This document shows, piece by piece, positions 9,607 through 18,069 of a stretch of 64,000 nucleotides of DNA (positions are counted from its first letter, which is position 1; every line of letters begins with the position of its first letter). The notes beneath the pieces are model-generated. The model searched no databases. It was not told the DNA's origin and saw nothing but the letters and a program-made list of their open reading frames with translations. A program made the translations under genes and the position numbers. Origin of the DNA: an uncultured Azospirillum sp. (lineage in GTDB: Bacteria; Pseudomonadota; Alphaproteobacteria; RF32; CAG-239); contig CAMYUM010000007.1 of NCBI GenBank assembly GCA_947301965.1, forward strand, positions 1 through 64,000. Reading direction: 5' to 3'.

Positions 9607-10935
9607 TTGAAACCCTTATTGATATTGGCTAGAATCATCATCGTAGGCCTCATCTGGAGTGTTTTCTTCATGGAAAGCATCAGGGTTATCATGCTCCGCA
9701 ACTGGCACTTTGACATTCTTAACCTTGATCACTGGCAAATCGCTTGGGATTTATGGTCAAACTCATGGGTAATATCCGAACCCAAAGAGTGGGCTTTTGT
9801 ACTGATTATAATTTCCTTTATTCCTTTGTGGTTTACCGGTTGGATTGCCCTAAGTTTGGTATCTTGGGGCAAATTTATTTGGTTTATCGTTTCTCTGCCC
9901 ATAAAATTGTTCAAAAACTTTTTCTACAAACCGGTCAAAATCATTACTACCAACACCGGCGTAACCCCGATTAGGCGCAAACGTTCATACAAAGAGATTC
10001 GACCGCGGGCATTGCGTAGCACACCTTCATATACCAATCAGGTTTCCGCCGCACCGCAGACAGCTATTACCGTTCCGACCGTTTCTCCTGTCATTCAGAC
10101 GACACCGGTTACTGTTCCTGCACCGGCTTCTCAACCGGCAAAATTTGATCATGCCTTGTTTAAGTTTGATGACGATGTCGATGATTTAGATTTTGATATT
10201 GATGCTTTCGACGTTACCCCCGCACCTAAACCGCAAAAAACACCGGCTCCTCGTCCTAAATACGAAACCGAAGATGAAGCGCCCCGCGTTCAGCGCAAAA
10301 ATGATCGTCGCGTGCGCCGTTCCAATGAAGATGAAGGTCAACGTCAGCTTCCGTCTCCTGATACGGAAACTCGGGCTCCACGCGCAACCTCTTCAAAAGC
10401 TAAAGACGATTCTACCCGTCCGGCACAGCACGCACCGACCGGTTCATGCGCAGACATAATTCGTCAAAAGGGCTATGAAATCATCACTCGTATTACCATC
10501 AAAAATACCGTAATTGATTATATAGGTGTTTCGGCCAACCGTATTTGTTTGTGTATGCTTGATCGCGAACCCGGCGATTGGTTGGCTGATGAAGAACGAT
10601 TTAATGATGAAGAACCTCTCTGGTTTTCTGAAAACTCACACCGCATATCTCCGGTACGTAAAGTTGATTTGGCACGTGAAGCCATTGCTGATCGGCTTGA
10701 GGCCGCCGGTATGAATTTTTCAGTCACGCCGTTTGTTATTATTCAAATCGGCAATATTATAAACGCCGAAGATATGTTTGAAATTTGGGAATCCCTGCAC
10801 GTCAACGTAACTCGAATTGATCGCGGGACTCCTAAAGAAATCAGACTCTTTGCTCGAGCTTTGCCGGAAGCTGATAAGCCTATCGCCCCCGGAAAACTTG
10901 ATAAACTCCTCAACATCTTGCGCAATATGGGATAA
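9607..10935 (+). CDS. membrane-anchored protein with a long linker and a C-terminal domain, in the coupling-protein operon
   Basis: 442 residues. The start is a TTG, supported by AGGAG six bases upstream. The N-terminal 80 residues are the paralogous membrane module shared with the previous gene. Residues about 120-285 form a P-, T- and D-rich linker with an acidic patch (DDDVDDLDFDIDAFDV). The C-terminal 150 residues look globular (SCADIIRQKGYEIITRI; IDYIGVSANRICLCMLD; GDWLADEERF). The order of an Asp-Tyr-Ile-Gly strand and a following strand is loosely like restriction-endonuclease or NERD folds, but the catalytic E-x-K is not evident, so this is only a suggestion. Fourteen bases upstream of the ATPase gene. 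Confidence 0.72.
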   Translation: MKPLLILARIIIVGLIWSVFFMESIRVIMLRNWHFDILNLDHWQIAWDLWSNSWVISEPKEWAFVLIIISFIPLWFTGWIALSLVSWGKFIWFIVSLPIKLFKNFFYKPVKIITTNTGVTPIRRKRSYKEIRPRALRSTPSYTNQVSAAPQTAITVPTVSPVIQTTPVTVPAPASQPAKFDHALFKFDDDVDDLDFDIDAFDVTPAPKPQKTPAPRPKYETEDEAPRVQRKNDRRVRRSNEDEGQRQLPSPDTETRAPRATSSKAKDDSTRPAQHAPTGSCADIIRQKGYEIITRITIKNTVIDYIGVSANRICLCMLDREPGDWLADEERFNDEEPLWFSENSHRISPVRKVDLAREAIADRLEAAGMNFSVTPFVIIQIGNIINAEDMFEIWESLHVNVTRIDRGTPKEIRLFARALPEADKPIAPGKLDKLLNILRNMG

Positions 10936-10949
10936 TAAAGGAAAACATA

Positions 10950-13136
10950 ATGAAAAAACGCGGAGAAGAATGGGAAGAATATGATCACGCCGTCCAATGG
11001 ATGGCTCTGACCATCATCATAACCCTGCTCGTTACTATTTTGCTTGCTGCTTTTTCACTGCCTCTCGGATACCTGATCGGCAATGGAGTATCCAAGGAAT
11101 CTATGACTACCGTAGGCAAATTTTTAGCAAAAATCGTCAACGACCCCGCTTATTTATTCCAGCAATACGGACGTTGGTTCAACCAACTTTCCAAACATAG
11201 CGGAAGCTTTCATTTCGGACTGTGGTTGCCGATATTACCGATACTGGCATTGCCCACCGGTCTCATCATCGGCGCCGCAACCAACCCCTATCGTTTCCAA
11301 TCAAACATTCACGGTGCCGGTCGCCTTGCCACACTGAAAGACATTAAAGCAATGAAACTGCTTGATGGTTTTTGCATGGTTGTCGGTAAATTTAAAGGCT
11401 ATTATTTAAAGCTTCCTGAAACATTATCAACATTATGTTGCGCTCCTCCGGGAACCGGTAAAACTGCCGGCGTTGTTATTCCGACCATTTTTAACTCCAA
11501 AGGTATGAGTCTGATTATCAACGACCCTAAGCCCGAGTTGTGTTACAGCACTTCGGGTGCACGTGCCAAAGAAGGTCCTGTGTTCATTATTAACTGGGGT
11601 GCCGAAGATAAACCCGAGGAAGGATTGTACTATCCGAGCTGGAATCCGTTATCCCCGTCAGCACTCCCGATTGCCGGTCCGGCACGTGATATGTATATCG
11701 ACTCCATGTGCAACATCTTGGTTGAAGACCCTAAAGGCGGTGCTGATCCTCACTGGTCACAAACCGGTCGTGCCGCTCTTACCGGTTTTATACATTTTAT
11801 CGCTTCAAAATGCGAAAAGGCTCGCGCCAATGACTACTTCATCAGCCGTATTTATGAAGGCAAACTTGATGCCGAAGATCGTCAGGTTCTTGAAGGATAT
11901 TATGAAGACATCAAAATGCACAATCCCGCCGCTGTCAGAGCCATTACCGATTTGAGAAACAACAACCTTACGGTTGAAAACTATGTTCCGATCGGCACTT
12001 GGGATCTTTTGCCCGAAAAATGGGTTGGACGTGAAGCTTGTATTGCCATGATTATGGAGTGGCTGACTGAAGCTCAAATCAAACAGGGACAAGAGATTCG
12101 CCGTCGTATGGACGAGGGTGACCAAATGGCCGCCATGGCTGATCCGATGCGTGATTTGCTGGAAGCTGCGATTGAAGAAGCCCGCAAATACGGATATACT
12201 CAACGTGCATACACCGAACTTTCTTCTTTAAGCAACATGCCTGATAAAGAGCGTGGATCCGTTATGTCAACAGCTTTTGCCGGCATTAACGTATTCAAAA
12301 ACTCAGCCGTCGTTGCTCGTACCAGCTTTTCCGACATACAATTTAAGGATTTGCGCGGCATTAAAGATCCGATTACCGGAGAATGGAAACCTATTTCGGT
12401 TTACCTGTCCGTCAACCAGGTAGATGCCAGAGCATTAGGTGTGATTAACGGTATTTTCATTGAACTTATGTCATCTTACTTAATTTCAAATCCACCTAAC
12501 TACGTCAATCCGTCTGACGGCAAAATGGGACCTTTCCCGGTTATGTTTGTTTTGGACGAGTTTCCGCAAATGCCTAAGCTAAAAGCCATCATCGACGGTC
12601 CTGCTGTCGGACGTGGCCAAAAAGTAGCATACCTTTTGATCGGACAAGATTTAGGTCAAATTTCCGGTAAATACGGAAAAGATGATCTTGAAACCGTAAT
12701 TTCCACCACCGCTTGCAAAGTTATTTTATCACAAAACAACGAACAAACGGCGCAACGTTTTTCTAAAATGGTTGGTAATAAGACGGTTCAAACTTCCTCT
12801 TATTCAAAACAGGAAGGCTTTACCACCAAAGGTTCTAACCCGTTTTCTAAAAACACCACTTATTCTCTTCAGGGCGTTTCGGTTATTACAACCTCACAAT
12901 TGTTGAGCTTGCCTCAACTTAAACAGGTAGTATTAATGCAAAGCAACATTGATCACCCGATTATGGCCGATTCTCCGCGTTGGTACCTTGATCCCAAGAT
13001 GAAATCCATGGCTAAAATTCCGCCGGCACCGAATGTTCCCGAATGGATTGTTGCTCAACGTGAAGACATCAACGACAACATGTTGGAAAAACTCGGTCTT
13101 ACCGAAGAAAATAACGAGGCTGCCGCTCAGGCATAA
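10950..13136 (+). CDS. VirD4/TraG-family type IV coupling protein (ATPase)
   Basis: 728 residues, AAGGA ribosome site. Two N-terminal membrane segments (about 15-45 and 90-112) precede a cytoplasmic P-loop ATPase with Walker A APPGTGKTAG (about 165-174) and Walker B FVLDEFPQM (about 533-541). The motif after Walker A, INDPKPEL, and the conserved W-NPL and DPHW-QTGR stretches place it in the T4CP family, which delivers DNA-protein complexes or effectors to type IV secretion channels. No relaxase, VirB or Tra/Trb channel genes are in the window. The preceding four genes are the only obvious partners. It could serve a secretion system encoded elsewhere. Its 3' end overlaps the convergent ArsR-type gene by 10 bases. 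Confidence 0.92.
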   Translation: MKKRGEEWEEYDHAVQWMALTIIITLLVTILLAAFSLPLGYLIGNGVSKESMTTVGKFLAKIVNDPAYLFQQYGRWFNQLSKHSGSFHFGLWLPILPILALPTGLIIGAATNPYRFQSNIHGAGRLATLKDIKAMKLLDGFCMVVGKFKGYYLKLPETLSTLCCAPPGTGKTAGVVIPTIFNSKGMSLIINDPKPELCYSTSGARAKEGPVFIINWGAEDKPEEGLYYPSWNPLSPSALPIAGPARDMYIDSMCNILVEDPKGGADPHWSQTGRAALTGFIHFIASKCEKARANDYFISRIYEGKLDAEDRQVLEGYYEDIKMHNPAAVRAITDLRNNNLTVENYVPIGTWDLLPEKWVGREACIAMIMEWLTEAQIKQGQEIRRRMDEGDQMAAMADPMRDLLEAAIEEARKYGYTQRAYTELSSLSNMPDKERGSVMSTAFAGINVFKNSAVVARTSFSDIQFKDLRGIKDPITGEWKPISVYLSVNQVDARALGVINGIFIELMSSYLISNPPNYVNPSDGKMGPFPVMFVLDEFPQMPKLKAIIDGPAVGRGQKVAYLLIGQDLGQISGKYGKDDLETVISTTACKVILSQNNEQTAQRFSKMVGNKTVQTSSYSKQEGFTTKGSNPFSKNTTYSLQGVSVITTSQLLSLPQLKQVVLMQSNIDHPIMADSPRWYLDPKMKSMAKIPPAPNVPEWIVAQREDINDNMLEKLGLTEENNEAAAQA

Positions 13137-13408
13137 CGCTTATCCAACACCTCCAAAATTTCTTCACATTCTGAGTTTGCAAGAGAATAATATATTGATT
13201 GAGCCGAGCGGCGAGTAACCACAATTCTCGCCGCTCTTAATATTGCCAAATGCTGTGACAATGCCGATTGACTTATATTCATCTTTCTTTCCAGTTCACA
13301 CACCCTTTTTTCACCATTTCGTAACTGATAAACTATCTCTAATCTTTTCACGTTTCCCAATGACTTTAATATTTTTGCACTTTTTGCCAGCTTTTTCACT
13401 TTCATCAT
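13127..13408 (-). CDS. ArsR/BigR-type winged-helix transcriptional regulator
   Basis: 93 residues; GGAGAAAA precedes tandem ATG codons. The winged helix-turn-helix is clear: LGNVKRLEIVYQL, then MNISQSALSQHLAILR as the recognition region, and the wing VTRRSAQSIYYSL. The classical metal site ELCVCDL is absent. Two cysteines remain, at about residue 37 (RVCELE) and 81 (SECEEIL), in places roughly comparable to the redox cysteines of BigR/SqrR-type sulfide sensors; that comparison is inference. No obvious target gene is adjacent; the nearest gene on its upstream side is xseB, read the other way. Confidence 0.82.
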   Translation of the reverse strand: MMKVKKLAKSAKILKSLGNVKRLEIVYQLRNGEKRVCELERKMNISQSALSQHLAILRAARIVVTRRSAQSIYYSLANSECEEILEVLDKRYA

Positions 13409-13513
13409 TTTTCTCCACGTTTAATTCTTTGGCTATCTATAAAATAGACATTGGTATTGAAATTTAAAGATTATGACTTTAATATCATCTCATAATCATG
13501 GGAGACAAATAAA

Positions 13514-13765
13514 ATGCCTAAAGATGAAATATCCAAATTAAGCTTTGAAGAAGCTCTTGCCAGACTTGAAAATCTGGTCCGCGAACTTGAAGCCGGAAAA
13601 ATTAAACTTGATGATGCCGTTTCTTCATATGAACAAGCCGTATCATTAAAAAAACTTTGTGAAAAAAAACTAAATGATGCCAAACTCAAAATTGAAAAAA
13701 TAGAAACATCAAAAAATGGCTCCAAAAATTTAACCCCTTTAGATAACACCGACGCCAATGACTAA
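13514..13765 (+). CDS. xseB: exodeoxyribonuclease VII small subunit
   Basis: 83 residues. The XseB signature LSFEEALARLENLVRELEAG, followed by LDDAVSSYEQAVSLKKLCEKKL, covers almost the whole protein. XseB assembles in several copies with XseA to form a single-strand-specific exonuclease. It overlaps ispA by 8 bases, the usual alphaproteobacterial and gammaproteobacterial xseB-ispA arrangement. xseA is not in the window. Confidence 0.93.
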   Translation: MPKDEISKLSFEEALARLENLVRELEAGKIKLDDAVSSYEQAVSLKKLCEKKLNDAKLKIEKIETSKNGSKNLTPLDNTDAND

Positions 13766-14660
13766 AATAGAAGAAATATTAAAAAACTATTCCCAACAAT
13801 TTAATCAGGAAATTGCCCGTTTCTTTGATTTTCCTAAAGGCGATGAAAAACGAGTAAGTCAGGCCATGCACTACTCTCTTTCTCGCGGCGGCAAAAGATT
13901 ACGCCCGTTTTTGGTCTACGAAACCGCCGGTTTGTTCGGAGTTGACTTTGAACACTCAATCAACACCGCAATGGCGCTTGAAATGTTGCATACCTATTCT
14001 CTCATTCATGATGATTTGCCGGCAATGGATAATGACGATTTACGTCGCGGTTTTCCCACTTGCCACAAACAATTTGACGAAGCAACAGCCATAATTGCCG
14101 GCGACGGTCTTTTGACTTACGCCTTTGAGATTATGAGCTATCCTCAAACCGCCTCTGATCCTGCAACCCGCTGCCGTCTTATTGAAATGCTGGCGCAAGC
14201 GGCCGGTGCTTTCGACGGCATGGTTTCCGGACAAATGCTTGATCTCATTGCTTCTACTTATACTATCCAAAATGACAACGCTAAAGACATCATTCGCCAT
14301 ATCGAAGAGATGAAAACCGGGCGTTTGCTGCGTTATGCCGTTGAGGCCGGCGCTGTGCTTGGTAATGCCTCCCCGGCTCAAACTGCCGATTTGGTAAATT
14401 ACTCCCGTAAAATCGGCATTGCTTTTCAAATTGCCGATGACATTCTTGATGTAACCGGCAATGAACAACTTGTCGGCAAAACATTACATAAAGACACTGA
14501 CCAGAATAAACTTACGTTTGTCAATCTTTACGGACTTAATATGGCCAAACAAATTGCCGATGAACTTATTGACGGAGCTGTTAATGACCTGTCATCGTTC
14601 GGCGATAAGGCCGAAAACCTGCGTCTGCTGGCTCATTACATAGTTGAACGCAACCACTAA
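13758..14660 (+). CDS. ispA: short-chain polyprenyl diphosphate synthase (farnesyl diphosphate synthase)
   Basis: 300 residues. Both aspartate-rich motifs are present: DDLPAMDNDDLRRG at about residues 83-96 and DDILDVTGN at about 226-234, with SRGGKRLRPFLV near the N-terminus and EMKTGRLLRYAVEAG between. It condenses isopentenyl and allylic diphosphates to farnesyl diphosphate, which feeds undecaprenyl phosphate, quinones and possibly the squalene-type enzyme at 31.4 kb. Overlap with xseB indicates coupled expression. dxs, often next in the operon, is absent here. Confidence 0.92.
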   Translation: MTKIEEILKNYSQQFNQEIARFFDFPKGDEKRVSQAMHYSLSRGGKRLRPFLVYETAGLFGVDFEHSINTAMALEMLHTYSLIHDDLPAMDNDDLRRGFPTCHKQFDEATAIIAGDGLLTYAFEIMSYPQTASDPATRCRLIEMLAQAAGAFDGMVSGQMLDLIASTYTIQNDNAKDIIRHIEEMKTGRLLRYAVEAGAVLGNASPAQTADLVNYSRKIGIAFQIADDILDVTGNEQLVGKTLHKDTDQNKLTFVNLYGLNMAKQIADELIDGAVNDLSSFGDKAENLRLLAHYIVERNH

Positions 14661-14672
14661 AGGAGATTGTGT

Positions 14673-15524
14673 ATGAAAAAATTAATAATTTTACTCACTC
14701 TTGCTATTTCCGCATTTATATTCTCACAACGCGCCGTTTCACAAATTCAGCTCGGCCCGAGTTTATCGTTTAAGAAAGATACAAAATTCTACGTAGCTCC
14801 ATTCCGGAATTATTTTCCTCTAAACGGTGAAGGAACTTGTAACCCGGGGCCTTTATTTAATGATCTAATCCAAGATCTGGCCAATCTTACAGCAGCATCG
14901 CCCAAAACCTACTGTTTTAGAAATTATGAAGAAACCATTAGAATTGGAGCCAAGGGAGCAGTAGACATTGCACTAGGTATATACTCTGATACCTCTTTAT
15001 ACGAAGAATGGAAAATTATTTACCCGGCGGTTATTGACAACCCGGTACATCTGGTAATGGTCCCTTCGCGCATTTCCGAAGTAAAATCAATTGATGACCT
15101 CAAAAATCTCAAAGGTGCAATTGATTCTCGTGACCACTTTAATGATTTTGTTACCGACCAACTTCAAAACTTTAATCTTGAAAAACTTGATAACAGTGAA
15201 GAAATATATCGTAAACTCATTTCCGGAGAGATTGACTATGTTTTTGTCACTTATTGGTATGGTATGGCTGAAGTCCTGAAATTAGGTGTTCAGGAAATGG
15301 TAAGTTTTTCGAAAAAAAGCATTTGGAATATGCCGTTGTTTTTAGGGGTATCCAAAATGTCTCAAAACCGTAGATTTTTCTCACATCAATTAACCGAATG
15401 GATGAAGGATGATGCCAAAAGAGAAAAATTTAAACAACGAATTATTGAAGCTTTGCAACAACTTGCCGAAGAAAACCGAGGAAAAGTTCCTTTAACATAT
15501 CAGCCTAATAAATCTGATATGTAG
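14673..15524 (+). CDS. periplasmic substrate-binding protein (SBP_bac_3-like)
   Basis: 283 residues from the ATG at 14673, which has AGGAG 7 bases upstream; the track start at 14667 is a TTG closer to that site. A signal peptide (MKKLIILLTLAISAFIF...) is followed by a two-lobe binding-protein pattern: VDIALGIYSDTSLYEEW, ValMet beta-strand VHLVMVPSRI, SIDDLKNLKGA and GEIDYVFVTYWYGM. Families of this kind bind amino acids or other small solutes for ABC importers. No permease or ATPase gene is adjacent, so it may be a solitary sensor or use a transporter elsewhere. Ends in TAG. Confidence 0.68.
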   Translation: MKKLIILLTLAISAFIFSQRAVSQIQLGPSLSFKKDTKFYVAPFRNYFPLNGEGTCNPGPLFNDLIQDLANLTAASPKTYCFRNYEETIRIGAKGAVDIALGIYSDTSLYEEWKIIYPAVIDNPVHLVMVPSRISEVKSIDDLKNLKGAIDSRDHFNDFVTDQLQNFNLEKLDNSEEIYRKLISGEIDYVFVTYWYGMAEVLKLGVQEMVSFSKKSIWNMPLFLGVSKMSQNRRFFSHQLTEWMKDDAKREKFKQRIIEALQQLAEENRGKVPLTYQPNKSDM

Positions 15525-15582
15525 CTTGACCAAAACTCAACAAGTTGTTAGATTGATACTGTAATAATCGGGGAACAAAAAC

Positions 15583-16254
15583 ATGGGACTTTTAATACAT
15601 CATCCAATTTCTCCTTTTTCGCGCAAAGTTCGTATTTTGCTCAGCGAAAAGCGTGTTTTGTTTGTATTAAAAGAAGAAGAGCCTTGGCATCTATCCCCCG
15701 AAGCCTTACGTTTTAATCCCGCCGGAGAACTTCCAATCTTTGTTTATGACGGCAATGTTATTTGCGGCAATAATGCTATTTGCGAGTTCTTAAACGAATT
15801 TTATCATCCCAAAGAGATTCCCCTTATCGGTGGTGACTGCAAGCAACGTGCGGAAATACGCCGACTGACCGAATGGTTTGACACAAAATTCTATCGCGAG
15901 GTCTACAAAACCATAGTTAACGAGAAAGTGTTTAAACGCTTTACTTCAGGTATTGCTCCCGATTCTAAAATATTAAAATCCGGTCTTTACAATCTTAACT
16001 TTCATATGGAATATCTGGATTGGCTCTGTGAAAACCGCAATTTCCTGGCCGGAGATAATTTTTCTCTGGCAGATATTGCTGCGGCAGCTCATCTTTCCGT
16101 AATTGACTACCTTGGTGATATTCCTTGGGAAGGATATAAAAATGCCAAAATATGGTATTCAAAAGTAAAATCTCGTCCGAGTTTTAAAGAAATTTTAAAA
16201 GACAACATTAAAGGCATCCTACCGTCAAAACATTATAGCAATTTGGATTTCTAA
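15583..16254 (+). CDS. glutathione S-transferase family protein
   Basis: 223 residues. The N-terminal thioredoxin-fold half contains HHPISPFSRKVRILLSEK and the cis-proline region NPAGELPIFVYDG, then ICGNNAICEFLNE, which usually contacts glutathione. The C-terminal helical half has the N-capping motif FSLADIAAAAHLSVIDYL. The Ser in SPFSRKVR is in the position of the catalytic Ser/Cys. The substrate cannot be told from sequence; an SspA-like regulatory role is an alternative. Followed 1 base later by a lipoprotein gene, so the two are probably co-transcribed. Confidence 0.85.
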   Translation: MGLLIHHPISPFSRKVRILLSEKRVLFVLKEEEPWHLSPEALRFNPAGELPIFVYDGNVICGNNAICEFLNEFYHPKEIPLIGGDCKQRAEIRRLTEWFDTKFYREVYKTIVNEKVFKRFTSGIAPDSKILKSGLYNLNFHMEYLDWLCENRNFLAGDNFSLADIAAAAHLSVIDYLGDIPWEGYKNAKIWYSKVKSRPSFKEILKDNIKGILPSKHYSNLDF

Positions 16255-16255
16255 A

Positions 16256-16774
16256 ATGAAACATAGATATTTTACAATCTTATTTGTTCTTTTAGCCCTG
16301 AGCGCCTGCGGTCTCTTTAAAAGTGACAAAGATGAGCTTATTCACAAAAAGCCCTGGTGGAATACCGCACCATTCAATTGGATTGGCGCTCATGGTAACG
16401 GACAAGAAATTTACCATTGGCATCGCCCTCACACCGGCATCCAAAAATTTGCAACCGATCACTCATACTGTATGCAGAAAGCTAAAACTTTCAAGTTATT
16501 CCCTGCCACCAAAAAGTTTTTCCATGATATTTTTTATACTGAAGAAAAACGCTTGGATACCCGAGCCGACTGGAACGGCAAAAGCGGAATTTGGGCCAGC
16601 TTTGTTCCCTATGACGGTGCCCAGCCGCTTACCGTCAACGTTCCCACCCAAAGCGAAGATGATGATATCACCCCGCGTAAATATGTCGACTGCATGTTAG
16701 AACGCGGCTACACCTTCCGTAATTATAATATTCCGGAAATAACCAATATTTACCTTCGCACCCGAGGTCAATAA
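16256..16774 (+). CDS. predicted lipoprotein
   Basis: 172 residues. Signal sequence with lipobox LSAC (Cys at about residue 19). The mature protein has W-rich and H-rich segments (KPWWNTAPFNWIGAHGNG, YHWHRPHTG) and a conserved-looking YCMQKA, DCMLERGYTFR pattern of the kind seen in small outer-membrane lipoproteins of alphaproteobacteria. I do not recognise a named family. Starts one base after the GST gene and its last 7 bases overlap an efflux-channel remnant on the other strand. Confidence 0.72.
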   Translation: MKHRYFTILFVLLALSACGLFKSDKDELIHKKPWWNTAPFNWIGAHGNGQEIYHWHRPHTGIQKFATDHSYCMQKAKTFKLFPATKKFFHDIFYTEEKRLDTRADWNGKSGIWASFVPYDGAQPLTVNVPTQSEDDDITPRKYVDCMLERGYTFRNYNIPEITNIYLRTRGQ

Positions 16775-16890
16775 TAACCTCCGCCGATAGCTTTATAAAA
16801 ACTGATAATATTTTTATATACTTGCCCGTCGCTTTCCGCCAATTTATTTTCTGCGGTCAATAAATTCTGCTCGCTGATTAACAGGTCAAC
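16768..16890 (-). pseudogene. C-terminal remnant of a NodT/TolC-type outer-membrane efflux protein
   Basis: A 40-codon open stretch, too short for the ORF track, reads VDLLISEQNLLTAEN, then KLAESDGQVYKN and ends SFYKAIGGGYY-stop. Outer-membrane efflux lipoproteins of RND pumps end in just this way (V--LDAQ--LL-AE--LA-S---V----V-LYKALGGGW). The frame runs into a TGA directly upstream, and I see no further homologous sequence in the next 140 bases, so only the tail of the gene survives. No RND pump genes are nearby. The remnant lies at the upstream boundary of the reduced dcw cluster. Confidence 0.8.
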
Positions 16891-17032
16891 TCAATCATAT
16901 TTTCCTCTTTATAAATTACCTTCAATTTAAATAATTTGACTTAAGGCCAATTCAAGCCGTAATTTTAATCAATTTTTTAGACATTGCCTGTTATGCTGGA
17001 ATATAAAATATCAAATCAAAGGGAATACAACC

Positions 17033-18058
17033 ATGTTATACAATTATCTAGATTCCTTTTCCGGAAACTTTTTAGCTTTTTTCACCTCACTTGCAATCAT
17101 GCTTGCCTGCGGAAAAAAATTCATTTCCGTCATGCATAATTGGCAACACGAAGGACAACCCATCAGAGAAGACGGTCCAAAAACTCATTTGGCAACCAAA
17201 AAAGGAACTCCGACTATGGGCGGACTTCTTATCTTGACCGCGATAATTGTTACAACCTTACTTTTTGCCAACCTGACCAACGGTTTCACTTGGGTTTGCC
17301 TAGGAGTATTAATTATTTTCGGGGCTACCGGCTTTTTCGATGATTATGTCAAAGTCAAAAAACACACCCCCAACGCTATGACCGCCAGAGTCAAACTTTT
17401 GATTCAATTTGCTACCGCATTAGGAGTTGCGGCTTTTGCCGTTTATCAGTATGAAACACCTCTCCGTTTTACAACCGTAATTCCATTTTTTGATGCCGAA
17501 TTACCCCTTTGGTATTTTTACATTCCGTTTATTATGGTCGTAATTGCCGGAGCTTCAAATGCCGTAAATTTAAGCGATGGACTTGACGGATTGGCCTCAG
17601 GTCTTGCTATTCCGTCATTCTTATCTTTTGGTATAATTGCCTTTTTGTTAGGATTCGGCTACTATAACATTTTGCCTTTCCAAAATCTGAGCATCATCTG
17701 CTCGGCAACCGTCGGTGCCTGCCTCGGCTTTTTGTGGTTTAACTGTTCTCCGGCCAAAATTTTTATGGGTGATACCGGCTCCTTGGCTCTCGGTGCTCTT
17801 CTCGGAACCATTGCCGTACTGGTAAAACAAGAGCTTTTGCTCGCCATTATCGGAATTGTATTTGTAGTTGAGGCTCTGTCTGTAATGATTCAGGTCTTCT
17901 GGTACAAACGTACTAAAAAAAGAGTCTTTCTTATGGCTCCGATCCATCACCATTTTGAACAGCTCGGTTGGAAAGAAACAACCGTTGTTTCACGTTTCAT
18001 AATCGTAGCATGGATAGCTGCTGTTTTGGGCTTATTATCTTTGCTGGTATCATTCTGA
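17033..18058 (+). CDS. mraY: phospho-N-acetylmuramoyl-pentapeptide transferase
   Basis: 341 residues. An integral membrane enzyme that transfers phospho-MurNAc-pentapeptide to undecaprenyl phosphate, giving lipid I. Family motifs are intact: KKGTPTMGG, FFDDYVKVKK (the DD pair), NAVNLSDGLDGLASG, FMGDTGSLALG and the HHHFEQLGW near the C-terminus. About ten membrane segments. First gene of the dcw group here; a 258-base gap with an efflux-gene remnant lies upstream, where murF would normally be. Confidence 0.96.
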   Translation: MLYNYLDSFSGNFLAFFTSLAIMLACGKKFISVMHNWQHEGQPIREDGPKTHLATKKGTPTMGGLLILTAIIVTTLLFANLTNGFTWVCLGVLIIFGATGFFDDYVKVKKHTPNAMTARVKLLIQFATALGVAAFAVYQYETPLRFTTVIPFFDAELPLWYFYIPFIMVVIAGASNAVNLSDGLDGLASGLAIPSFLSFGIIAFLLGFGYYNILPFQNLSIICSATVGACLGFLWFNCSPAKIFMGDTGSLALGALLGTIAVLVKQELLLAIIGIVFVVEALSVMIQVFWYKRTKKRVFLMAPIHHHFEQLGWKETTVVSRFIIVAWIAAVLGLLSLLVSF

Positions 18059-18069
18059 GGAGCTGACTG

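Noticed and set aside
6359-13136. A complete conjugation or type IV secretion locus
   Set aside because: Only the coupling ATPase is recognisable. No relaxase, VirB/Tra/Trb channel component, pilin or oriT-like site was seen.
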